A stretch of DNA of 19,134 bases from Litorivivens sp047622145 (GTDB lineage Bacteria > Pseudomonadota > Gammaproteobacteria > Pseudomonadales > Spongiibacteraceae). The stretch spans positions 1 through 19,134 of the forward strand of contig JBLHMO010000058.1 in NCBI GenBank assembly GCA_047622145.1, written 5' to 3'. The notes below the pieces were generated by a model. The model did no database searches and was not told where the DNA came from. It saw only the letters and a list, made by a program, of their open reading frames with translations. Made by a program: the position numbers and the translations under genes. Positions 1-7,603 of this stretch are shown here, one piece after another. Each line of letters opens with the position of its first letter. Positions within the stretch are counted from its first letter, which is position 1.

Positions 1-526
1 CCCCGGCAAAGGCGAGACTTTTGGGGCCAAAGCCAACGAAATGAACGGGGATGTTTGCGTCCAGCCAATCGCCGCTTTTTAAATAGGGAAGATTTCCCAT
101 CGGGCCCTCATAGCCGGCAACAGATTCGCCCCTCCAAAGAGTGCGCAAGATACTCAGTCCATCAATCAGCTTCTTATTACCAACCGTTTCCAGCCCCATC
201 AGTTGATTGCGAATCGCCACCCCTCTTGCCAACCCCAGTTCAAAACGTCCTTCAGACAAATAGTGCAGCGAACTGCACATGGCGGCGAGCAGCTGCGGGT
301 GGCGGGTATGAATATTGGTGGCCGCCGTCGCCACTTTGATACGCTCAGTAACGGCCAGCGCGGCCGAGCAGACCACCCCCGCCTCTTTCACATCAAAGCG
401 CTCCGACAGCCAGACTTTGCCCAGCCCCAGCGCTTCCGCTTGCTGTGCTTCGGCGATTGCATCGCGCGGGGTTTCACTGTGGCCGGGCAGCAGGTAGCAG
501 CCCAATTCCGGAAATTCCTGTATCAA
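1..526 (-). CDS. LLM-class flavin-dependent oxidoreductase, N-terminal 175 residues (runs off left edge)
   Basis: This is the N-terminal part of a luciferase-like (LLM) monooxygenase, a TIM-barrel flavoprotein family using FMNH2 or reduced F420. It starts at TTG (524-526), chosen because an AGAGGA-type ribosome site (about 533-539) lies just upstream and no ATG precedes the conserved start. The protein begins MIQEFPELGCYLLPGH. It continues with the family pattern: EAQQAEALGLGKVWLSERFD, then a strand like KVATAATNIHTRHP, then LSEGRFELGLARGV, then a helix with LRTLWRGE. Only about half of a typical 320-350 residue protein is present, because the window ends. It lies 13 bases after the CrtC-like gene on the same strand, so the two are probably cotranscribed. 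F420 versus FMN use and the substrate cannot be decided here. Family call sure; role unknown. Confidence 0.88.
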   Translation of the reverse strand, partial: MIQEFPELGCYLLPGHSETPRDAIAEAQQAEALGLGKVWLSERFDVKEAGVVCSAALAVTERIKVATAATNIHTRHPQLLAAMCSSLHYLSEGRFELGLARGVAIRNQLMGLETVGNKKLIDGLSILRTLWRGESVAGYEGPMGNLPYLKSGDWLDANIPVHFVGFGPKSLAFAG

Positions 527-539
527 CGTGCTTTCCTCT

Positions 540-1703
540 TTAGTAAATGGCTTCGTCGCCGCTCAGCCCGAAGTCGTGCCACGCGCCGTGAATATGCGTC
601 TGGCAATTGCCGTAGCCGACACCGCCGCCAAGCGGGTCCGTGACCCGAATAATACAATCGCGAAACTGCTTAAAACGATCGATATTCTCAAGGGTCGACG
701 CATCGGCAACATGGTCGCCATCGAGATGCAGCTGGCCGCGCCAACTGCCGTGATAGTGGCCATCGCCACCGTGATAGTGCCCGGCACCCAAATAGAAGCC
801 AGTCTCAGAGACTTTTTCAAACTGCATGGGGCGTTCACTGCCATCATCCAGCTGGAAAACAAACTCGCCAGACTGCAGGCGCTTGGTTGGTGACTCAAAC
901 TTCAGGTTTGGCGTCATGCCGATGACCTTCACCGTTTTACCCTGATCGTCCTCAAAGCCACCCTGTACACGCTGCTGGGAGAAGCCCGGCGCGGAAAACT
1001 GCAGATAGTAGTGATGAAAGGCATAGCGTGAACCATCGTCCCGCGTAAACAGCAACGGATTCCAGATGGCCAAAGCCTGCGGTATCAGATGATGGTAGTC
1101 CGGCTCCATATCCGTCGCCGGCACACCCACCATCGGGCGAATACCCCAGGATTTATCGCGGGTGGAGACCCACGCCTCCGGTGTGATGGCTACGCGCTCA
1201 CCGTCAATCTCCAGCCAGCCGCTGGCACGGCCGGTTTGGTGGTAGCGAATTTGGTCAGTCGCTTTGCGGTAGCCGTGCATATCGCGACGGTCTTCGCGGT
1301 CTTCAACAACACAGGCTGCGGCAGCGTCGAAGGTCAGTTCAAAAGCAATAGGCTGAACATCATTGGCTTCGAGTGTCACCCGAATTTGTTTCAAGGCTTC
1401 GAGCACCTCGTAGCGAATCGGCCCGACATTCACGCTGGTCGGCTCGCTATTGAGCGCGCGACTGCCGCGCACCACCCATTGCTCCCTACCCCGCGCAATA
1501 CCGGCATAGGCGTCCACCACATTGCGATTGGTGTATTTGCCAAAGCCAAACACGATTTGCAAAGAACCGTCGATGGCCGCGGCCATGCCGCAGACCTTTT
1601 CCGTCCAGGCGGGGTCGCTTTGCCCAACCGAGGCAAAGGTCTCCACGACCTGATGGTTAAAATCTTCATCGCTCGGCAGCAGGGGGCCTGTGGTACCCGT
1701 CAT
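540..1703 (-). CDS. CrtC/AttH-like lipocalin-fold protein (387 aa), function unknown
   Basis: A 387-residue soluble protein without signal peptide or membrane segment. It resembles the hydroxyneurosporene synthase (CrtC)/AttH-like two-domain beta-barrel proteins often found in catabolic clusters. The main clue is a TRDKSWGIRP motif (residues 181-190), matching the RDxSWG(v/p)R signature I associate with that superfamily; the domain assignment is from memory. A striking histidine-rich doublet, GHYHGGDGHYHG (308-319), is followed by a second His cluster, THIHGAWH (369-376). Both are potential metal- or substrate-contacting sites. A ribosome site AAGGA lies about 12 bases before the ATG. It sits 192 bases after the SnoaL-like gene and 13 bases before the LLM gene, suggesting one catabolic transcript. 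Related CrtC proteins are hydratases, but such activity is not demonstrated for this branch. Confidence 0.72.
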   Translation of the reverse strand: MTGTTGPLLPSDEDFNHQVVETFASVGQSDPAWTEKVCGMAAAIDGSLQIVFGFGKYTNRNVVDAYAGIARGREQWVVRGSRALNSEPTSVNVGPIRYEVLEALKQIRVTLEANDVQPIAFELTFDAAAACVVEDREDRRDMHGYRKATDQIRYHQTGRASGWLEIDGERVAITPEAWVSTRDKSWGIRPMVGVPATDMEPDYHHLIPQALAIWNPLLFTRDDGSRYAFHHYYLQFSAPGFSQQRVQGGFEDDQGKTVKVIGMTPNLKFESPTKRLQSGEFVFQLDDGSERPMQFEKVSETGFYLGAGHYHGGDGHYHGSWRGQLHLDGDHVADASTLENIDRFKQFRDCIIRVTDPLGGGVGYGNCQTHIHGAWHDFGLSGDEAIY

Positions 1704-1852
1704 TGCGTCATATCCTTAACCGGCCTAGCTTGGCCAGCAGAAATCATTAGGGAGAGCGCCAACGGTATTACACTTTAGCCCGCCATTCGATTAATGATTT
1801 ATTAGATTCTGCTGCCACAGCTTACATCGCGGGACTGTCGAGGAGGCAATCA

Positions 1853-1886
1853 GCGGCGCGTTAGCTACGGATGAAGTCCGCGCCGC
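1853..1886. other. GC-rich inverted repeat between SnoaL-like and CrtC-like genes
   Basis: GCGGCGCG (1853-1860) and CGCGCCGC (1879-1886) form a perfect 8-bp stem with an 18-base loop, starting 10 bases after the stop of the SnoaL-like gene in its reading direction. There is no T run, so it is not a standard terminator. It could stabilise or attenuate the transcript before the downstream CrtC-like gene. The remaining 1704-1852 stretch shows no gene that I can support. Confidence 0.45.
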
Positions 1887-1895
1887 AACGGCGAC

Positions 1896-2372
1896 TTAGG
1901 TCATCTCTGTGTCAAGTATCGGCTTCTCGAAGTAGAGATAGTCGTTCTTCATGTAGCAGATTTTCCAGCCCTCCGCGTCCCGGCGGTAACTCTCGAAGTA
2001 TTGGACGCCAATACGACGCGAAGGCGCATCCGACACGGCCAAGGTAGAGACCTCAACAGTCCAACGGCCGTTAGCGTTATTGTCATCCAGAATATCTATC
2101 AGCGGGTTGGCGCCGACGGGTATCTGCCGCAACAAGTCATCATTTTCCATCAATTTTGTGAAGAAATCGCGGATATTGTCGCGCCCACTCAAAGTGATAT
2201 TGAAACCGTACTCCAACTCGGCATCGTCGCTAAAGCAGTCCACCAAAGCGTCTACATTCTTGTCGAGAATACTGTACCAGTAGGTATGACGCAGATCCTT
2301 AATGGCTTCTCGATGCTGTAGCGTCGAAACAAGGGCTTCAAGATTCTTCAATCTGGCTTCCAGATCAGACAT
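1896..2372 (-). CDS. SnoaL/NTF2-like (BaiE-type fold) protein
   Basis: A 158-residue protein of the NTF2/SnoaL-like alpha+beta cone fold. This family holds dehydratases, isomerases and non-catalytic binders. The N-terminal helix (MSDLEARLKNLEALVSTLQH) leads into EAIKDLRHTYWYSILDKNVDALVDCFSDDAELEYG, the usual SnoaL_4 opening. GRWTVEV and the closing EGWKICYMKNDYLYFE follow. The overall layout recalls bile-acid 7-alpha-dehydratase BaiE. However, the position where BaiE carries its catalytic histidine (before the TPE...GRW segment) reads VGANPL here, so that histidine seems absent; this is an alignment made by eye. A strong ribosome site (AAGGAGA) precedes the ATG at 2372. It is the first gene of a minus-strand catabolic set. 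It could be an isomerase, a dehydratase or a binding protein. Confidence 0.82.
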   Translation of the reverse strand: MSDLEARLKNLEALVSTLQHREAIKDLRHTYWYSILDKNVDALVDCFSDDAELEYGFNITLSGRDNIRDFFTKLMENDDLLRQIPVGANPLIDILDDNNANGRWTVEVSTLAVSDAPSRRIGVQYFESYRRDAEGWKICYMKNDYLYFEKPILDTEMT

Positions 2373-2758
2373 GGGGTTTCTCCTTTATTATTGATCAGGT
2401 GTTGAAATACGTGAGACACACTAGCGAAGCTAAGGGTAAAAGTCTGCGCTTCAGGCAAAAATATCCCAAGCACTACTCTCCCTTATGATCTCCGAGCTGC
2501 ACGCCAGAATGCGGCCGACCCTAGCCTTGGCGAAAATTCCTAATCTTGCAAATAGTGTGCAAGTCTCACGTTTTTATAAGCGCGACGGATTCAATCGCGC
2601 GTATATTATGACTATTCGCTATCGAGACATCGTAGACTTGAGCTGCACGACCTGACGCATAAAACAGCGAATCGTTTCAGTTGACGCCTTGTCCGGCCTT
2701 GCACTTATAAGGCTCAGCACTTACAGCAACGATAGATTTACATACAGAGTTATCAAAC
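2373..2758. promoter_or_regulatory. 386-base divergent regulatory region
   Basis: This stretch separates the minus-strand SnoaL-like gene from the plus-strand molybdoprotein gene and should carry both promoters. I see no credible gene in it. It contains a perfect inverted repeat, GCGCGA (2580-2585) and TCGCGC (2595-2600) with a 9-base spacer, which is a possible operator, and a plausible sigma-70 promoter toward the plus strand that is listed separately. No clear minus-strand promoter was found. Confidence 0.5.
2681..2710 (+). promoter_or_regulatory. candidate sigma-70 promoter for the FdhF/YdeP-like gene
   Basis: The -35 element TTGACG (2681-2686) and the -10 element TTATAA (2705-2710) are 18 bases apart. 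They would start transcription near 2717, about 40 bases before the ATG at 2759. Sequence match only. Confidence 0.45.
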
Positions 2759-4933
2759 ATGCCCATCGGCGGTGGTTCCAAAAAAGTACTCTACACACTA
2801 AACACGGCAAGGCGTATCGGCTTGCTGAACAGCGCCAAAGCGCTGTCGGCCAAAAATACCTGCAAGGCCTGCGGTTTGGGCATGGGCGGGCAACGCGGGG
2901 GAATGACCAACGAACTGGATGAGTTCCCATCCGTGTGCAATAAAAGTATTCAAGCACAGTCCACCGACATTCAAGCACCGATACCCGCGGCCGTTTTCGA
3001 CCACAGCGTAGCTGAACTACGCGAGCTAAGCGCGCATGAACTGGAACATCTCGGCAGGCTGGGCCAACCCATTTATAAAGCCGAGGACAACGACCGCTAC
3101 CAAACGGTTTCCTGGGAATGGGCCATGCAGCGCAGTGCCGCCGCCTTTAGTAAGGTAGAGCCCGATAAAACATTCTTCTATACCTCCGGCCGCTCGTCGA
3201 ATGAAGCGGGCTTTTTGCTGCAATTGTTCGCTCGCATGTATGGCACCAACAATATCAGCAACTGCTCCTACTATTGCCATCAGGCCACGGGCGAGGCACT
3301 CCACAACACGATTGGCACTGGCACCTCGACCGTCGAACTCAATGATCTAAGTGGCTGCGACCTGTTTTTTTTGATCGGTGCGAATCCAGCCTCCAATCAC
3401 CCTCGCCTGCTGCACAAACTGATTCAACTGCGACGGCGCGGCGGCACCGTCGTCGTCATCAATCCATTAAAGGAAGCCGGTCTGGTGCGATTTGCCGCGC
3501 CGAAAATGGTGAGTTCGCTCATTAAGGGCGGCGACGAGATCGCCAGCATATATATCCAGCCCAAGACCGGATCGGACATTGCGCTATTCACAGCACTGGC
3601 CAAGGCGCTGATTGAAAAAGGCGCAACCGACTCTGCCTTTATCGCACAACACACCCGCGGATTTGCACAACTTCGCAAACATGTAGACAAGGCCGATTGG
3701 GACGAACTGCTGAACAGCTGCGGCATCGAGCGCGACGTGATAGACCAACTTGCCGACATTTACAGTGCCTCGCAACACGCTGTTTTTGCCTGGGGAATGG
3801 GCATGACCCATCACCAGCACGGTGTCGACAATATCGAATGGATCAGCAATCTGGCGCTGCTGCGCGGCATGATCGGGAAACGCTATGCGGGCTTGCTGCC
3901 CCTGCGCGGCCACAGCAATGTTCAGGGTATTGGCACCATCGGGGTAAAGCCGGTGTTACCGGAAGAGGTCTTCCAGCGCATTGAGCAGGTTTACGGCGTT
4001 AAACTCCCACAATCCAAAGGCTTGCATACGCTCGCTTCCCTTGAGCGAGCACACGAACACAAGATGGATGCCGCCCTTATCATGGGTGGCAACCTCTATT
4101 CAGCCACACCCGACAGCCGCTGGGCAGAAGAAGCGTTCAACCGTATTGGCTTTAAGTTGTATTTAACAACAACGCTGAATCAGGGCCATATTCACGGGGT
4201 CGACCGTGGTGAATCGCTGATACTGCCGGTCTGTGCGCGCGATGAAGAACCGGAACCGACCACCCAGGAATCTATGTTCAATTACGTGCGCATGAGTGAT
4301 GGTGGCATCAAGCGCATCGCCACCGTACGATCAGAAATAGCCATTCTCGCCGAACTTGCGAGTACACTACTGCCGAATTCGCCGATCGATTTCAGTCGTT
4401 TTCGTCAACACAGCACGATTCGTGAAGCCATTGCCAAAGTAGTTCCCGGCATGGAACAACTTGCGGATATCGACGTAGCCAAGCAAGAATTTTACGTGCG
4501 CTCGCGCATACTGCACACGCCCCAGTTCAATACCCCCGACAAGCGCGCCGCCTTCGTTATTCCGCCACCTTCTCAAAAAATGCCTGAACCACATCGACCC
4601 TACACCTTGATGAGCATTCGCAGTGAAGGCCAGTTCAATTCCATTATCTACGAAGAGAAAGACAGCTACCGCCAGGTGAAGCATCGCTGGACCGCCCTGC
4701 TCAACCGTCAGGATGTACTGGAACTGGGCATCAACGATGGAGCCTATGTCGACATCCAGTCGAACAGCGGCGAGATGATAAAAGTGCAGGTCAAAGTATT
4801 TGATATACCGCCCAAATGCATTGCCGTGTATTACCCCGAAGCCAACGTCCTGTGCTCGCGCACATCAGACCCTCGCAGCCATACCCCCGAGTTTAAATCT
4901 GTGCCAGTGTCGATACGCATTCATTCCCCCTGA
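2759..4933 (+). CDS. FdhF/YdeP-type molybdopterin oxidoreductase, Cys-ligand form
   Basis: A 724-residue cytoplasmic molybdopterin-guanine-dinucleotide oxidoreductase of the FdhF/YdeP/CbbBc group, related to formate dehydrogenase alpha subunits. No Tat signal or membrane segment is seen. The N terminus has CxxC at Cys35/Cys38 within TCKACGLGMGGQRGGM, plus Cys60, which fits a reduced iron-sulfur ligand set compared with the four cysteines of classical FDH. The family hallmark YTSGRSSNEAGF (141-152) is present. A Cys-His pair (Cys173-His174) lies in YCHQATGE at the position of the molybdenum-ligating selenocysteine or cysteine of FDH. GMGMTHHQHG and GLLPLRGHSNVQG follow in the MPT-binding region, with a C-terminal molybdopterin-dinucleotide domain (about 600-724). 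It lies alone between the two catabolic sets, and no FdhD-like or electron-transfer subunit is visible. The substrate is unknown; formate is not assured. Confidence 0.9.
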   Translation: MPIGGGSKKVLYTLNTARRIGLLNSAKALSAKNTCKACGLGMGGQRGGMTNELDEFPSVCNKSIQAQSTDIQAPIPAAVFDHSVAELRELSAHELEHLGRLGQPIYKAEDNDRYQTVSWEWAMQRSAAAFSKVEPDKTFFYTSGRSSNEAGFLLQLFARMYGTNNISNCSYYCHQATGEALHNTIGTGTSTVELNDLSGCDLFFLIGANPASNHPRLLHKLIQLRRRGGTVVVINPLKEAGLVRFAAPKMVSSLIKGGDEIASIYIQPKTGSDIALFTALAKALIEKGATDSAFIAQHTRGFAQLRKHVDKADWDELLNSCGIERDVIDQLADIYSASQHAVFAWGMGMTHHQHGVDNIEWISNLALLRGMIGKRYAGLLPLRGHSNVQGIGTIGVKPVLPEEVFQRIEQVYGVKLPQSKGLHTLASLERAHEHKMDAALIMGGNLYSATPDSRWAEEAFNRIGFKLYLTTTLNQGHIHGVDRGESLILPVCARDEEPEPTTQESMFNYVRMSDGGIKRIATVRSEIAILAELASTLLPNSPIDFSRFRQHSTIREAIAKVVPGMEQLADIDVAKQEFYVRSRILHTPQFNTPDKRAAFVIPPPSQKMPEPHRPYTLMSIRSEGQFNSIIYEEKDSYRQVKHRWTALLNRQDVLELGINDGAYVDIQSNSGEMIKVQVKVFDIPPKCIAVYYPEANVLCSRTSDPRSHTPEFKSVPVSIRIHSP

Positions 4934-4952
4934 ACGCAGGTCGTCGGGGCTT

Positions 4953-4981
4953 TTGGCACAAGCAAATTACGTATATATTAA
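4953..4981 (+). promoter_or_regulatory. candidate promoter for the dehydrogenase operon
   Basis: TTGGCA (4953-4958) and TATTAA (4976-4981) are 17 bases apart, in an otherwise gene-free 253-base region (4934-5186). This is a modest match to sigma-70. The leader to the ATG at 5187 would be about 200 bases, so another start point closer to the gene is possible. Confidence 0.3.
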
Positions 4982-5155
4982 TTACGTTACATTAATTTAC
5001 TATATGGTCAGCGCGCGGTATGCTGGTGGCCTTATAAAAAAAGCCTAAACGCAGGGGGCTCTGAGAATGCAGGTTAACAACAGTGGGCCTGAATGCAGTC
5101 CGCACTTTCACGCCCTCGGCTACACCTCGCCACCTGCTAGCTTTGCACCTACCCA

Positions 5156-5169
5156 TAACAAATTTGTTA
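5156..5169. promoter_or_regulatory. perfect 14-bp palindrome, putative operator
   Basis: TAACAAATTTGTTA reads identically on both strands and sits 17 bases before the ATG of the first dehydrogenase gene, just ahead of its ribosome site (AGAGGA, about 5174-5179). A repressor bound here would block leader transcription or ribosome access. No regulator gene is present in the window. Confidence 0.45.
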
Positions 5170-5186
5170 ACTAAGAGGACAAGCCC

Positions 5187-6083
5187 ATGACCATCGCAAC
5201 GGGATATATTGGCCTAGGCAATATCGGCAAGCCCATGTGTACCAACCTCGTCAAAAACCAGGGTAAGAACGGACTACAGGTATACGTCTACGACGTCATG
5301 CCCGACCCCATACAAGAGATGGTGGCACTGGGCGCACTTGCCGCCAACAGTGGCCGCGAAATCGCGGAAAAATGCGCACTGATCGGACTCTGTGTTCGCA
5401 ATGACGGTGACGTTGAAAATCTCTTCTACGGCGATAACGGCATGCTGGCCAACGCCGCCAAAGGCACCATCATCGCCATTCACAGCACCGTCACCCGCGA
5501 CAATATTATTCGCTGGGCCAACGACGCCGCCAAATACGATATTCACGTAATCGATGCACCGATAACTGGCGGCGCATCCGGTGCCGCGGACGGCAGTCTT
5601 TGCATTATGGTGGGTGGTGAAGACAGCGTGATTGAGCGGGCCACCCCTATGTTTACCGGCACCAGTAAAGTGGTTGTTCACGCGGGCGAGCTTGGTGCGG
5701 GCGCGGTATTAAAACTCGCCAACAATATGATTACCTATGCGGCCTTCACCGCGTGTAGCGAGGCTATTGCGCTGATGAAAAATGCGGGGCTGGAGCCAGA
5801 CCGGCTTTACGAGGTAGGCAAAGCCAACGGCGTTATCACACCCTCCGGGCAGCAGTTTATTTCCGGGCGCGAAGCTTTGTTGGCCGGCTGTACGGCCGAG
5901 CAAATGGACGAGTTTTTTGGCCCCTTTGCCGGGCTCGGTGAAAAAGATTTGGATCACGCGCTAAACCTTGCCTCACAGTTGAATATTGCCCTGCCGGTTA
6001 CCGAAAAAATTCGAGAGGGCATTCGCAAGACTTTTACCGAGGGTGTCATGCCGACATCGAACGGTAGCGACCAAGGAGAATAA
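5187..6083 (+). CDS. NAD(P)-dependent beta-hydroxyacid dehydrogenase (HIBADH family)
   Basis: A 298-residue member of the 3-hydroxyisobutyrate/tartronate-semialdehyde/6-phosphogluconate dehydrogenase family. The Rossmann motif GYIGLGNIGKPM (6-17) binds the nucleotide. The substrate-binding signature DAPITGGASGAADGSL lies at about 123-138, and the catalytic lysine is Lys176 in GAVLKLANN. Length is typical (about 290-300). The final 15 residues are polar and probably disordered. It starts at ATG after an AGAGGA ribosome site and is followed two bases after its stop by the aldehyde dehydrogenase, so the two are translationally close. In this context it probably oxidises or reduces a hydroxyacid or alcohol intermediate of the pathway. 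A more exact substrate cannot be named. Confidence 0.93.
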   Translation: MTIATGYIGLGNIGKPMCTNLVKNQGKNGLQVYVYDVMPDPIQEMVALGALAANSGREIAEKCALIGLCVRNDGDVENLFYGDNGMLANAAKGTIIAIHSTVTRDNIIRWANDAAKYDIHVIDAPITGGASGAADGSLCIMVGGEDSVIERATPMFTGTSKVVVHAGELGAGAVLKLANNMITYAAFTACSEAIALMKNAGLEPDRLYEVGKANGVITPSGQQFISGREALLAGCTAEQMDEFFGPFAGLGEKDLDHALNLASQLNIALPVTEKIREGIRKTFTEGVMPTSNGSDQGE

Positions 6084-6085
6084 GT

Positions 6086-7552
6086 ATGAGTCAACCAGAC
6101 TATGGCGAACAGCGGCTGTTTATCAACGGCGAATTGCGCGCAGCCTACGACGGCCGTGTTTACGACAACTTCAGTCCCGTAAGCGAAGAAAAAATAGGCG
6201 TAGCCGCCGACGCCAGCCTCGCAGATGCTGAAGCAGCCTTGGCTGCCGCGCGCGACGCCTTCGACAACACCGAGTGGTCACGTGATCACGCCTTCAGAGC
6301 GAAATGCCTGCGCCAGTTTGTCGACGGTCTCAACAAGCACATCGATGAGCTGCGCGCCGCAACCGCCGCCGAAACCGGTGCCACCCAGTTTTTTGTTAAC
6401 GGCCCCCAGTGTGACGGCCCCGTTGCCATGGCCAGTTGGCCCATCGACTTTCTTGAACAGTTCCAATGGGACCGCGAAATTGGCGAATACGACGTCATGG
6501 GCATTAAAAGCAAGCGTCTGGTATTCAAAGAAGCTGCCGGAGTGGTCGCCGCAATTTCCCCATGGAATTTTCCCATTCAGATTAATCTGGCCAAGTGCGT
6601 TCCAGCCATGGCGGCAGGCTGCACCGTAGTACTCAAGTCGGCGCCGGACACCCCCTGGACAGCCTCGCTGCTAGGCCGCATCGCCGCTGAAACCGATATG
6701 CCAGCCGGCGTCTTCAACGTACTGACAGCGTCTGAGCCTGCCGAAATTGGCAATTTTCTGACCAGCGATCCACGCGTCGATGTGGTGTCCTTCACCGGCT
6801 CTACCGCGGTGGGCAAACACGTTATGCGCAATGCTACCGACACGGTCAAGAAAGTGTTTCTTGAGCTGGGTGGAAAGTCCGCCATGGTGGTATTAGAAGA
6901 CGCCGATCTTGGCAGCGCCCTGTTCGGCGCCATTGCCGTCTGCGCGCACTCCGGTCAGGGCTGCGCCATTACCACCCGCTGCTTGGTACCACGCAGCAAA
7001 CTGGCTGAAGCAGAAACCATGCTCAAAGCGATTTTTGACAGCATAACTATTGGCAGCAAGGACACCAGCGGTGAAATGGGCGGGCCACTGATTAATAAGC
7101 GCCAGTATGATCGGGTACTGTCTTATATTGAACAAGGAAAAGCCGAGGGTGCCACACTGATCTGCGGCGGCGGTCGTCCGGCGCACCTCGACAAAGGCTA
7201 TTTTGTAGAGCCCACCGTATTCAGCAATGTCACTAACGATATGACTATTGCCCGAGAAGAGATTTTTGGACCGGTACTGGTCGTCATCCCTTACGACAAC
7301 GAAGCAGACGCCTTACGTATTGCCAACGATTCAGACTACGGTTTGTCGGGCGCGGTATACGCGGCGACCGATGAACACGCCATAGCCTTTGCACGGCGAG
7401 TACGCACCGGCACCCTGAATATAAATGGTGGCAATTTCTTCGGCCCCGATGCACCCTTTGGCGGCTACAAACAAAGCGGCATCGGCCGTGAAATGGGGCC
7501 AGAAGGCTTTGAAGAATATCTGGAAACTAAAACTCTCGGCATTGCGGTCTAA
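6086..7552 (+). CDS. NAD(P)-dependent aldehyde dehydrogenase
   Basis: A 488-residue aldehyde dehydrogenase of usual length that oxidises an aldehyde to a carboxylate. All key residues are visible: Asn161 in ISPWNFPI (oxyanion hole), Lys184 in VVLKSAPDTP (cofactor), the Rossmann turn FTGSTAVGK (236-244), the general base Glu260 in LELGGKS, the nucleophile Cys293 in SGQGCAITTR, and the downstream EEIFGPVL cofactor motif. Its ribosome site (AAGGAG) overlaps the end of the preceding dehydrogenase gene, so it is the second gene of an operon with HIBADH-type (upstream) and SDR (downstream) partners. The SQGQxC-like region is of the betaine/aromatic-aldehyde type. The substrate remains unassigned. 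Confidence 0.96.
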   Translation: MSQPDYGEQRLFINGELRAAYDGRVYDNFSPVSEEKIGVAADASLADAEAALAAARDAFDNTEWSRDHAFRAKCLRQFVDGLNKHIDELRAATAAETGATQFFVNGPQCDGPVAMASWPIDFLEQFQWDREIGEYDVMGIKSKRLVFKEAAGVVAAISPWNFPIQINLAKCVPAMAAGCTVVLKSAPDTPWTASLLGRIAAETDMPAGVFNVLTASEPAEIGNFLTSDPRVDVVSFTGSTAVGKHVMRNATDTVKKVFLELGGKSAMVVLEDADLGSALFGAIAVCAHSGQGCAITTRCLVPRSKLAEAETMLKAIFDSITIGSKDTSGEMGGPLINKRQYDRVLSYIEQGKAEGATLICGGGRPAHLDKGYFVEPTVFSNVTNDMTIAREEIFGPVLVVIPYDNEADALRIANDSDYGLSGAVYAATDEHAIAFARRVRTGTLNINGGNFFGPDAPFGGYKQSGIGREMGPEGFEEYLETKTLGIAV

Positions 7553-7603
7553 AGCGCACGGTTAAACAGACTTACCCGCACACCACCGACAAGGAAAAAT
7601 AAA

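Noticed and set aside
203..1778. Plus-strand open frames of 60-229 residues across the left-edge genes
   Set aside because: They lie opposite clear minus-strand LLM and CrtC-like genes, have no recognisable domain and no ribosome site.
4800..5048. 82-residue plus-strand frame overlapping the end of the molybdoenzyme gene
   Set aside because: It overlaps the coding sequence, ends in low-complexity DNA and has no ribosome site or domain.
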